Positions 1 to 10,716 of a DNA stretch of 26,955 nt are shown in pieces; the first letter of the stretch is position 1; each line of letters opens with the position of its first letter. The notes under the pieces were generated by a model that had not been told where the DNA came from, did no database searches, and worked only from the letters and a program-made list of their open reading frames with translations. Made by a program: the position numbers and the translations under genes. Source of the stretch: Rhizophagus sp. LPA8_4_AMF (taxonomy: Eukaryota > Glomeromycota > Glomeromycetes > Glomerales > Glomeraceae); contig JADRCO010000753.1 in NCBI GenBank assembly GCA_021464525.1, forward strand, positions 1 to 26,955, given 5' to 3'.

Positions 1-908
1 ACTAAAGATGCAATACAAATTTTGATAAAAGTGTCACTAAAGTTTTTCTAACATGTCAGTTGTTTAATTATTGTATTCATAGTGTATTTATCATAAATTT
101 ATTCTTATGAAAAAATTTTTTTCATGCGAAAAAATTTTTGAAGTTAAAAATTAACTGATAAAAAATTAGCCAATTAAAATTTTTATTTTAGGTCACATGA
201 TAGAGTGGCAGAAAATCTGATACCACCCGGGGTGGCAGCTAGACAACTTCTTTGTAATAATACTAATAATACTTCACTTTCTCTTTATTTTTGCAGAAAT
301 TTTTATGAATAAACTTACATTTTTATATAATAAACTTAAATTTTTATATAATAAAATTGAAGATTTTATTATGATTTAATTTATAATTATGTAAAGAAAG
401 ATTTAAGATGATAAAATATAAATAAAGTGATAATTTTTCGTGATGCAATAATTCTCCTTCGTCTATTATCATATGACCATTTTAATACTTGATTGGCTAA
501 TTTATATGTTTTGATCACATGATTAATAATTACAATCAGTATTCAAATTTTATGCATGATCGACATTGCATACACCATTTTGAAAATGGTGATAACTGTA
601 AAAGGTTTAATCTGACTAATATTAATGGTAGAAAGGTAAATTTTTACAAGGTGGTAAATTTTAGTAATGTCGTTAATAAATATGTATATTTAATGATAAA
701 AAATGAATTATTTAATTACAAACTAAGAATTTTGTAAATATATTACTACTCTAGTCTTAGTGTTAAATAATTCTAAATAAAGATATAAATAAAAAATGTT
801 AAAATAAAATATTTATCTTTTTGTTTAAGCATCTAAAAAAGAAAAGAAAATTAATTAATAATTATAATTAAGTATAACAAAAATTTTTTTTTTATTAATT
901 TTAAATTA
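1..908. other. AT-rich intergenic DNA, no supported gene
   Basis: This is the 3' flank of the minus-strand kinase gene. It holds short AT-rich direct repeats near 310-355 and a small GC-rich imperfect palindrome at about 219-237 (CCACCCGGGGTGG core), which could be the remnant of an inverted-repeat element. A 72-codon open frame on the plus strand (519-737) shows no recognisable domain and has the Asn/Tyr/Phe/Lys-rich make-up expected of chance ORFs in AT-rich DNA, so it is not called as a gene. Confidence 0.6.
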
Positions 909-3900
909 TTATAAATTACCAGAAATTATACAATCCAAACATTCACTACTTTCATTATTTTGAGTACTTAAATTTTTATTTTCTTCTTGATTTAGAGTTT
1001 CATCCAATTTTTTAGTAAAATTACTAAGTAAACGACTTGTATAATATGCTTGTGAATGAGATTTTGTATTGGTAATTTTAGGTATAATAAGATTATTATT
1101 AGCATCTATAAAGCTTATAATATCATTTTTTAATTTTTCACGGATATTACTAGGAGAAACTATCCAATTATTAATAATTTTTAAAATTTCTGATGAAGAA
1201 GGTCTTTTTAATGGATCATCATCCCAACATTTTTTCATTAAATCTACATAACATTGTGGAATATTTTCAACAATTTCAGGACGTTCACCTTTGACAATAT
1301 TTAAGCAAAGCTGATAATCATGTGCTTTATCATTAAATGGAGGAACTCCAGATGTAAATTCCCACATAATCATAGAAAAACTATATATATCACTAGCAAA
1401 GGTATAAGATTTACCTCTTAAAACTTCAGGTGCCATAAATGGTATAACACCATAAATATCACTTTTTGATGATCCTAAAGGCCGACATAATCCCAAATCA
1501 CTAATGCAAAAACTATTTTTACTATTACTTCGACTATAATTTAATATATTACCATCATGAAAGTCACAATGAATAAGATTTTGTTTGTGAATTAAATTAA
1601 GTCCAAATATAATTTCACTTAACATAGTTAATTTATAATACCAATCTTCATTAACTATGTTTGACAAACATTTTCTCAAATTACCATTATTTGCATAATT
1701 CATAACTACCATATATTTGGAAGTATTTGGATCTTGAGTAAATCCATATATTCGAATAATTTCTTCTGATTTTTTACATTTATCATGTTGTTTCCACTAT
1801 AATAAATAATAATAGTATATAATATAAATAAAAGTTAAAAGAAAAAATAAAATAAAATATTATACCTCATTTAAAAATTCATTTAAATTTTCATTTAAAT
1901 TTTCAAGACTTTTAAGAACTACAATTCGATTAGTTTCATCATTTAAATACCAAATAGCTTTGTATATAGTACTAAATCCCCCTTTATCAAGATATTCAAC
2001 ATTTATCAATTTATCATAAGGAATCCATACTAATTCAACATTGGCTTTTAGTATAAACTTATCTATAAATTTATTTCCACTAATTCAATCCAATTCAAAT
2101 TAAATTAAAATTAAAATCAAAAAAAAATTTCATATTTAATTTTATATTATGAGTATGATACATACCTTTCTATAAATATATATATATCATTTTTTAAAAA
2201 TTATATATTAATTAAATATACATAAATAACAAATAAATTAGTAGAACTAAATAACTTACTGTCTATATTATTAAACATTTTTAAATAGAAATTTAAACAA
2301 ATTTGAATTAGATGTAAATATCAAACATAAAGTAAACAAAATTAAATAACTTACTTTCATCTATTATTGTATTAAATATTTTTTTAATATAAAAAATCAG
2401 ATTAGTTTAAATTATTTGTAAATATCAAATAAAGTATAATAGTTTAAATAACTTACTATCCACTATGCATTATTAATTATTTTAAATAGAAATTAATAAT
2501 GAGTTTAAATTATATTGAATATTAAGCATAAAAATAATAACTTACATCCTATATTATAAATGAATTTTATAAATGGAAAGTTAAAATAAGTTTGAATTAT
2601 ATATTAATAATAAGCACAAAATATGGTGAAATGAAATAACTTACTAACTATACAATTAATTGTTTTTTATAATTTAGATAACTTTGAATTATTTGTAAAT
2701 AATAAACAATACAGCATATAATAAAATTAAATAACTTACGAACTATATATATATATATTAGTTTTTTTAAATGCAAATTTAAACTGAATTTGAATTATGT
2801 AATTATGTATAAATAACAAATAAGATAATATCTTACCACCTATATCATTAATTTTTTTAAATAGAAATTTAGATAAGTTTGAATTATATTTGAATAAAAA
2901 AACAAAATGTAATAGAATGAATTAACTTACAAGCTATATTATTAAATATTTTTTAAATAGAAATTTAGATAAGTTTGAATTATTTGTGAATAATAAATAA
3001 AGTAATAGTAAAAATAACTTACAAACTACATTATTAATTAAATAGGAAGTTAGAATAAGTAAAATTATATTTGAATAGCATTCAAAAGTATAAAAATTAA
3101 ATAACTTACTAACTATATTGTTAATCCATTTTTTAAATAGAAGTTTAGATAAGTTATTATATTTTGAATAATAATACAAAATACAGTCAATCCCCTCTAT
3201 AGTCACACTACTTGAAACCAAAAATAAAAAGTATGATTATAATAAAAAGTAACTAAATAGAGGGATTTCTAAATATAATATCTACTAATTAGTGATTTTA
3301 AAGGGGTGTGACTATAAAAATGTTGTGATTATAAAAGGGGTTTTTTATATAGAATTAATAGGTATTAGTTTTTATGAAAGATATATTTATAAGATATGAT
3401 GTGATTGTACAGAGGTGACTATATAGGAGGTAGACTGTATAATAGAATTAAATAACTTACGTCCTATATTATTAATTATTTTTTTAGATAAATTTAAATC
3501 ATATATAAATAACAAACATAAATTAAGAGTTAAATAACTTACCACCTATATTATTAAAAATAGAAATTTAAACAAATTGAATTAAATGAATAATAAATAT
3601 AAAATATAATAAAATTAAATAACTGATAACTTACAAACTATATTTTTAATTTTTTAAAAAAATAGAAATTTTGATGAGTTCAAATTATATATAAATAAAA
3701 ATAAAATATAATGAATTAAATAACTTACAAACTGTATTATTAAATATTAATTATTTTTTTAAAAAATATAAAAATTAAGTGAGTTTGAATTGTATATAAC
3801 AAACAGAATATAATAATTAGATAACTTACAGCCTATATTAATATAGAAATTTAGGTGAGTTTAAATTATAGATATTATATATAATTAATAAATAAAACAT

Positions 3901-6900
3901 AATAAAATTAAATAACTTACCAACTATATTGTTAAATATTTTTTTAAAAAAGTAAAATAAGCTTAAATTATAATGCAAATATAATAAACAATATATAGTA
4001 GTAAAATTAAATAACTTACCAACTATATTCATGTTCAATTATTTTTTTGAATAAAAAGTTTAGTTTAGTTTGAATTACATATTATATGACAAATATGCAA
4101 AATAACTTACATCCTGTATTATAATTATTGTTAATTTAAATAAGTTTAAATTATAGTAAATAACATTTATAATGTAATTAAATAACTTACCAACTACAAA
4201 ATTATTATTGTTTAAATAGAATTAAATAAATTAAATAAATTTAAATTATATATAAATAACAAATATAAAAAAATATAATTAAATAAAATAACTTACCAAC
4301 TAAAATTATTAAATATATGTTTTATAAAAAAAAAAAAAATGAATTAAATCCAATTATGTAAATAATGAATAAATATAATTGAATTAAAATTACTTATTAC
4401 CAGCTATATTAATATTAAATTTTTTAAATAAAAATTTAAATAAGTTTGAATTATATGAATAACAAATAAACTTAATTGAATTAAAATAATTTACCGCCTA
4501 TATATATTATTAATTTTTTTAAATAGAAATTTAAATGAGTTTAAGTTATATTTTAATAACATATATTATAAAATTAAATAACTTACAGCCTATATTATTA
4601 TAATATTTTAATTAAAAAAAATTTAGATATTTTGAATTTTAGTAAATAACAAATATAATAGAAATAAATAACTTACCAGCTACATCATTATTACATTTTT
4701 TAAATAGGAATTTAGATGAGAAATTGCAACATATTTAACATATTTGAGTAATAAATATTAAATATGATAAAATTAAATATCTTACCATCTACATTGTTGA
4801 ATATTTTTTTTTAAAATTTTAACAAATATTAATTTAAATAAGTTTAAATTAAGTGAATAATAAATATAAAAGTAATAAAATAAATAACTTACAAACTACA
4901 TTATTAATTATTTTTTTTAAAATAGAATATTTAGATGAGTTTTGAATTATGTAAATAAAAAATAAATATAATAAAATTAAATAACTTACAAACTACATCA
5001 TTAAATATTTTTTTTAAAATATAGATATTTTAATTAGTTTGAAAGATTTGTAAATAAGAAATATAAAATATAATAAAATTAAATAACTTACGAACTATAT
5101 TATTAAATATATATTTTAAAAGAAAGTGAATTCAAATTATATACAAATAACAAACAATACATAATAAAATTAAATAACTTACGACCTATATTTTTTAAAT
5201 AAAAATTTAAATGAGTAGGTAAAATTGTGAACAAAAAAAATAAAATATGATAAAATTAAACAACTTACTAACTACATTATTAAATATATTTTTTATATAT
5301 AAAAATTTCAATGAGTTAAAATATTTGTAAATAACAAATATAAATATAATAAATTAGGTAACTTACTGACTATATTTTAAATGGAAATTTAGACAAATTT
5401 ATATATGAATAACAAATAAATCATAATAATAATAGTTAACTTACTGCCTATCCAAATATTCATATTTTTTAAATAGTAATTTAAATGAATTTGAATTATA
5501 TATAATAATTATAATAAAATTAAATAACTTACTCCCTATTATTTTTTTAAATAAAAATTAGTTAAGTTTGAATTATTTGCAAATAACAAAAAAAGTAGTA
5601 GTAAAATTAAGATAACTTACAATCTATATAATTAAATATTTTTTTTTAAATATAAATTTATATAAGTTTAAATTATATATTGAATGACAAATAAAAATAA
5701 TAAAATTAATTAACTTACCATCTATATTATCAAATATTTATTTCAAATAAAAAATTAGATGAATTTAAATTATATGCAAATAACAAATAAAAAGAATAAC
5801 TTACTAGCTATATTTTTCAACAGAATTTAAATGAGTTTGAATTATAAATAACAAATACAGTATAAAGTACAATAGAATTAAATAACTAACCAGCTATATT
5901 ATTAAATATTTTTAAAGTAGATAATTAGATAAGATATAAACAACAAAGTAAAATAAATAATAAAGTAAAATAACTTACAAACTACATTATTAGATAAAAT
6001 TGATTAGTAAATAATGTAAATAACAAGTTATAAAGTATAAATAAATTACTTACTTGCTATATTAAATAATTTTTTATAGAAATTTAGATGAGTTAAATTA
6101 TATGAATAACTAATATAAATTAATAGAATCAAATAACTTACACCCTATAATTGTATAAATAAAAACAGATAAATTTGAATTATTTGTGAAAAAAAAAATA
6201 TAAAATACTATAATAAAATTAAATAACTTACATGCTATATTTTTTAAAAAAAATTTAGATGAGTTTAAACTTTAAAACTTTGAATTATATGCATGTAAAT
6301 AATAATTATAAATACATACCAACTACATTATTAAATATTTTTGTTAACAAAAATTAATAGATTTGAAATAAATAATAAACACTATCAAAATATATAAAAT
6401 AAATAACTTACAAACTACATTATTGATCATTTTTTAGATAAAAATTTAGATTAGTTTTAATTATATGAATAATTAAACTGAATTAATAACTTACGCCCTA
6501 TTAAATATTTTTTTAAAATAAAAAATTTAAATAAGTTTGAATTATATATAAATAACAATATAAAATATATTAAATAACTTACAAACTAAATTATTAATTA
6601 TTTGTTAAATTAAAAATTAAATGAGTTTTATATATAAATGATAATAGAATCTAAATAGAATTATATAACTTACCAACTACATTATTAAATATTTTTTAAA
6701 ACAAAATTGATGAGTTTAAGTTATATTTAAATTTATAATTAGAATTAAATAAATAACTTACAAGCTAAAATATTAAATTTTTTAAATAAAAATTTAGATA
6801 AGAATTATTATAAGTAAATAATAACAAATATAAAATATAACATATTAGTGGATTTATTTTATCATATGTCAGCTGAATATAGTAAATTAATTAGTGAACT

Positions 6901-9900
6901 GGGTTTTCTTATTTCTATAATAAATTTGTTATAGCAAATGACATGTGATAAAACAAATCTGCCGATATGATAAAATTAAATAACTTACCAACTACATTGT
7001 TAAATAATTTTTTAAATAGAAATTTAGATAAATTTAAATAACAAATATAAAATATAATAGAATTAAAATAACTTACGAGCTATATTTTTTAAACAGAAAT
7101 TAAATAAGTTTAAATTATAAGTAAATAACAATATAAATATAATAAAAATAATAACTTACCAACTATATTATTAAATTTTTTTAAATAAATATTTAAATAA
7201 GTATAAATTTAAATTATCAAATAAAGTATAATGATAGTTAAATGACTTACAAACTACATATTAATTTTTTTTAAATTGTTAATTTAAATGAGTATGAATA
7301 ATAAATACAAAATATAATTTAATTAAATAACTTACTCCCTATAATTATTGTATAAAATATTTTTTAAATAAAGAATTTAAATAAGTTTGAATTATATGTA
7401 AATAATAATATAAAATAAATTAAATAACTTACAAACTAGTACATTGTTAAATATTTTTTAAGTAGAAATTTAGATGATAAGTTAAAAATTTTTAAATAAT
7501 AAGCATATAATAAAAAATTAAATATTAACTTACCAACTACATTAATAATAAATATTTTTAAATAATTGAGTTAGTCAAATTATATTTGAATAACAAATAT
7601 AAAATACTGTATGATAGATAAATAACTTACCAACTACATTATTTATTTTTTTAAATAGAAATTTAGTTAAGCTTAAATTATATAAATAACAAACATAATA
7701 TATAATAGGATTAAATAACTCACTTCCTATATTTTTTAAATAAAAATTTAGATGAGTTTTAATTATATATAAATAATAATATAAAATATGATAAAATTAA
7801 ATAATTTACCAGCTAAATTATTAAATTTTTTAAATAAAAATTTAGATGAGTTTGAATTATTATAAATAAATAATAACATATATAAAAATATAATAAAATT
7901 AAATCACTTACCAACTATATTATTAAATATTTTTTTTTTTTATAGAAATTTAAAATTATATTTGGATAACAAATATAAATATGATATTTGAAATTAAATA
8001 ACTTACAAACTATATTATTAATTATTTTTAAATGGAAATTTAAATTAATTTAATAATATCTGATATGTGAATAATTAACGTAAATAAAAGTTAAATAACT
8101 TACTTTCTAGTATATTATTAAATATTTTTTAATAAAAATTTAAATAAATTTGAATTATATAGTATGCAAGTAAAAAGCATATAATAGAATTAATTCAACT
8201 TACTAACTATATTATTAATAGAAATTTAGATGAATTTAAATATAATAATAAATAAATAACAAATATAAAAAATAATAGAATTAAATAACTTACGTCCTAT
8301 TATTTATTTTTAAATAAATTTAGATGAATTTTAATTATATATATATAACAAAAAATATAATTAAATCAAATAACTTACTCTCTATTTAATTGTTTTTTAA
8401 ATGATAAAGAATTTAGACCAATTTGAATTATATGTAAATAACAAATACAATAGATTTAAAATAACCTACTTATAAAAATCCCTATTATTATTGCATTAGA
8501 TATTTTTAAATAAAAATTAGATGAGTTTAAATTATATATAAATAATAAAACATAATAAAATTAAATAACTTACAATCTATATTATTAAACAGTTTTTTTA
8601 AATAAAAGGTGATAAGCTTAATATGTAAATAACAAATATAATATAATAAAATTAAATAACTTACTGGCTATTTTTTGAATAGAAATTTTTAAATGAGTCT
8701 AAATAATATATCAATAACAAAACATAAAATATAATAAAATTGAATAATACCTCCTATTATTGTATTAAATATTTTTAAAAAAATTAAAAAATAAACAATT
8801 TAGATGAATTTGAATTATATGTGAATAACAAAGAGTCAAAGAGTACAATAAAATTAAATAACTTACTTATATGACTTCCTATTATTATTTCATTAAATAT
8901 TTTTTTAATAGAAATTTAAATAAGTTATGAATAATAAGTATAAAATAATATAATAAATAAACTTACCAGCTACATATTTATTTAACATTTAAATGAGTTT
9001 AAATTATATGTGAATAGCAAATAAAATATAATAAAATCAAATAACTTACCACCTATATAATTAATTGTTTTTAAATAAAAATTTAGATGTTTAAATTATA
9101 TGTAATAATTATTTTATAGTAACTATAGCACAGTCATAAATTAATGAATGTCTATAATACCTATAAAATAATTTTTAAATCACATGACATTATGATATAA
9201 TAAAACCTTCCCCATCGCCACCAAATTTTTGCCCTGTGACTTCTATATAATGTCACCCTGTGTCACACCCCTTGTTTTCCATTTTTACTATGTATTCTGG
9301 GAACTTGAAATTTTTTTAGTGGAAAAATTTTCCACACCCCTTATATGTCATCGGTCACGTGAGTGAAATTTTTACTTATGAATTGGTGGCGATACTGGGG
9401 TAAATATGTATAACTTACCAACTATAATATAATATCATTAATTATTATGCAAAAAATAAATGAGCTTGAATTATACGCAAATAACATAAAATATGTAAAA
9501 TATAATAGAGATAAATATCTTACTCCCTGTAGTATAATTATTAAATTTGTTTTTAAGTAAATTATTTGTATAAGTAACATAAAATTAAATAGCTTAACTT
9601 ACAATCTGTATTATTAGAAATGTTTATTTTTGTTAGTTTACTGAATTGATTTTTAGCATATGCAATAATATTGTAAGATAATTTACCTTCATATGTAAAA
9701 ATTTTAACTGATTTAAGTATAAAAAAACTTTTTTTTTAAACAATTACTCTTGGCATTCAAATTTTAATCAACTAATACTTTAATACGTCTTTTTACCTTT
9801 GCTTTTATAATTGTTAGGATTATCGTTGTTATCATTATCACCATCTTTTCCTTCAATTTTTATTACATCGTTTTCGTCTTCAATTTCAATTACATCTTTT

Positions 9901-10097
9901 TCTTTGTTTTCAATTTTTTTTACATCTTTTTCGTCTTCAATCTCAATTTTTATCACATCATTTTCGTCTTCAATTTCAATTACATCTTTTTCTTCATTTT
10001 CAATTTTTATTACATCATTTTCGTCTTCAATTTCAATTACATCTTTTTCTTTGTTTTCAATTGCATCTGATGACACAATAAATTGTTTATCAGACAT
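909..10097 (-). CDS. Membrane-anchored protein kinase assembled from 77 exons, 73 of them micro-exons
   Basis: Inferred 583-aa protein. Exons in transcript order: 9797-10097, 9603-9707, 73 micro-exons between 9526 and 2166 (see the array entry), 1866-2079, 909-1796; total 1752 nt. Residues 1-100 are an acidic repeat. Residues 101-135 are a mixed segment. Micro-exons give about 136-217, with two hydrophobic helices (I155-W174 and about I183-L209), preceded by KRLK and followed by R210. The kinase domain follows: WIPYDKL near 235, a glycine loop DKGGFSTIY whose first usual Gly is Asp, VLK lysine about 273, catalytic IHCDFHDGN (Asp about 366), DLG instead of DFG (Asp about 388), and an APE motif. 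This is a tyrosine-kinase-like Ser/Thr kinase of the type expanded in glomeromycete fungi. The start is the ATG at 10097. The exon 1 to exon 2 junction (CAAAG|GTAAAA to ATCAG|TT) is the weakest; without splicing exon 1 runs to a stop at 9780. The 105-nt exon 2 could instead be a 21-nt exon (9687-9707) plus a 3-nt exon (9603-9605), also in frame. The kinase part is certain; the micro-exon join is inferred from frame and splice-site conservation. Confidence 0.82.
3184..3437. mobile_element. MITE with pogo/Fot1-like inverted ends inside an array intron
   Basis: A 254-bp insertion lengthens one array intron (between the micro-exons at 3110 and 3461) from about 90 to 348 nt. Its ends are imperfect inverted repeats of about 24 bp, CAGTCAATCCCCTCTATAG at the left and the complement of CAGTCTACCTCCTATATAG at the right, both continuing into TCAC. 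A TA dinucleotide flanks each end, the target duplication expected of Tc1/mariner-type elements. CAGTC ends are typical of pogo/Fot1 relatives. It has no coding capacity, so it is a non-autonomous element. Array consensus resumes directly on both sides, so it inserted after the array formed. Confidence 0.8.
6842..6968. mobile_element. Short inverted-repeat element (about 127 bp) inside an array intron
   Basis: It lies between the micro-exons at 6762 and 6989. About 30 bp at the left end (ATATTAGTGGATTTATTTTA, continuing to CATATGTCA) is the inverted complement of the right end with about 6 mismatches. It has no ORF. It is unlike the array consensus, which resumes on both sides, so it is an insertion of a small foldback or MITE-like element. 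No clear target duplication was seen. Confidence 0.65.
9107..9402. mobile_element. Inverted-repeat insertion in the array intron before micro-exon 9050
   Basis: The intron between the micro-exons at 9419 and 9050 is about 365 nt against a usual 90. Within the extra DNA, 9210-9400 is bounded by inverted ends CCCCATCGCCACCAA and TTGGTGGCGATACTGGGG (two extra bases in the right copy). The inside is unusually GC-rich for this region and contains a palindrome GTGGAAAAATTTTCCAC near 9320-9336. The 100 bp at 9107-9209 also does not match array consensus and may belong to the same insertion. No ORF is present. Confidence 0.55.
9852..10049 (-). repeat. In-frame tandem repeat encoding an acidic 19-residue unit
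   Basis: Residues 17-82 of the kinase N-terminus are copies of EKDVIEIEDENDVIKIENE (19 residues, 57 bp), itself two related halves of 9-10 residues. Some half-units are variant (EDEKDVKKIEN). The DNA copies are nearly identical, indicating recent expansion. The segment is highly charged, with acidic and hydrophobic residues alternating, and is predicted soluble. Confidence 0.85.
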
Positions 10098-10716
10098 TGT
10101 TATGAACGTTACGACTTACGGCGTTACGAGGAAGAAAAAAAAATAGAAATATCATGGATTTTATAGTGTAGCTGAATCACGGAGTACAAAGCACAAATGA
10201 CAAATTGCGTTAACACAGTACTCAATTTTTAAACCTTCGGTTATATTTAAGCCGATTCAAATATCACGTGAAGTTACATGAACTCTAAAAAGATAAATTT
10301 GAGTTACACGGTCAATGGGTGTTTACTTTTTGAATCCTATTAATAATGATACAAATTTCCTTTTAAAATATTATGATTTAAGTTTGTTAATATTTTGATC
10401 AGCTGACTGAACTAAAAAGGAAATTTAAGCACGTAACGCAAAATCAGCCAATAAAATGTAAATATTCAATTACGTAATATTACGTAATTATAATGCCGGA
10501 ACTCCGGCGGCGAATCAAAAATAACCTTTTCAGTCCATTAACTATATCTAACAAAGTCGGAAGAGCCCTGTTCATTTCCGGTCGGTCGTATTTGTCGGTC
10601 GGATTTTGTTGTACAAAAATTATCCAATAAAATTTTTTTATTTTCGATCGCAAATTGAACTGCTTTAGATTGAAATTTAGTTCGAACTTCTTATATTGAT
10701 ATATATTTTTTCTTAA
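10098..10716. promoter_or_regulatory. Divergent intergenic region between the kinase gene and a small ORF
   Basis: This stretch separates two divergent starts. It contains a CCAAT-like GCCAATAAAAT near 10447, a palindrome TTACGTAATATTACGTAA near 10473-10490, and the GC-rich palindrome GCCGGAACTCCGGC at about 10495-10508. A TATA-like TTAAATATAA on the minus strand lies near 10240-10252, about 145 bp upstream of the kinase ATG. The regulatory role is inferred from position only. Confidence 0.35.

Larger units (their letters stand above)
2166..9526 (-). repeat. Array of 73 micro-exons and paralogous introns (period about 93 bp)
   Basis: Each unit reads, on the minus strand, intron - TATAG or TGTAG - 3 nt - GTAAGTTATTTAATTTTATT. 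The flanks are alike in every unit while the three bases differ. Low coordinates of the 3-nt exons: 2260, 2546, 2645, 2740, 2837, 2931, 3023, 3110, 3461, 3543, 3635, 3729, 3830, 3921, 4020, 4111, 4191, 4297, 4401, 4495, 4587, 4677, 4786, 4893, 4990, 5092, 5183, 5269, 5367, 5445, 5533, 5621, 5719, 5805, 5891, 5979, 6054, 6142, 6232, 6320, 6412, 6495, 6593, 6674, 6762, 6989, 7077, 7160, 7251, 7336, 7433, 7534, 7631, 7724, 7810, 7912, 8007, 8104, 8204, 8294, 8379, 8574, 8665, 8751, 8967, 9050, 9419, 9524. Longer ones: 2166-2169 (4 nt), 2355-2360 and 2457-2462 (6 nt), 8470-8481 and 8867-8878 (12 nt). Nearly all introns are phase 1. All are GT-AG; donor variants are GTATGT (2166, 6320), GTAATA (4401), GTTAGT (5891), GTGAGT (7724), GTAGGT (8470) and GTATTA (8751). 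By hand count the 3-nt exons are about 37% G+C and 16% A, far richer in G+C than the introns. Confidence 0.88.

Noticed and set aside
2934..3221. 95-codon and 66-codon minus-strand frames (also 3838-4038) inside the array
   Set aside because: They are chance open frames across introns and, for the first, into the MITE; Phe/Leu/Tyr-rich with no domain.
2100..9650. Reading the 7.5-kb repeat as a CRISPR-like array, satellite or centromeric repeat
   Set aside because: Units have no constant-length variable spacer. The only hypervariable part is the three bases between AG and GT, and conservation follows splice signals. A plain satellite does not explain the stop-free joined frame.
9811..10146. 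111-codon plus-strand Ser/Ile/Phe-rich frame
   Set aside because: It is the antisense shadow of the acidic repeat exon, produced by the low-complexity repeat.
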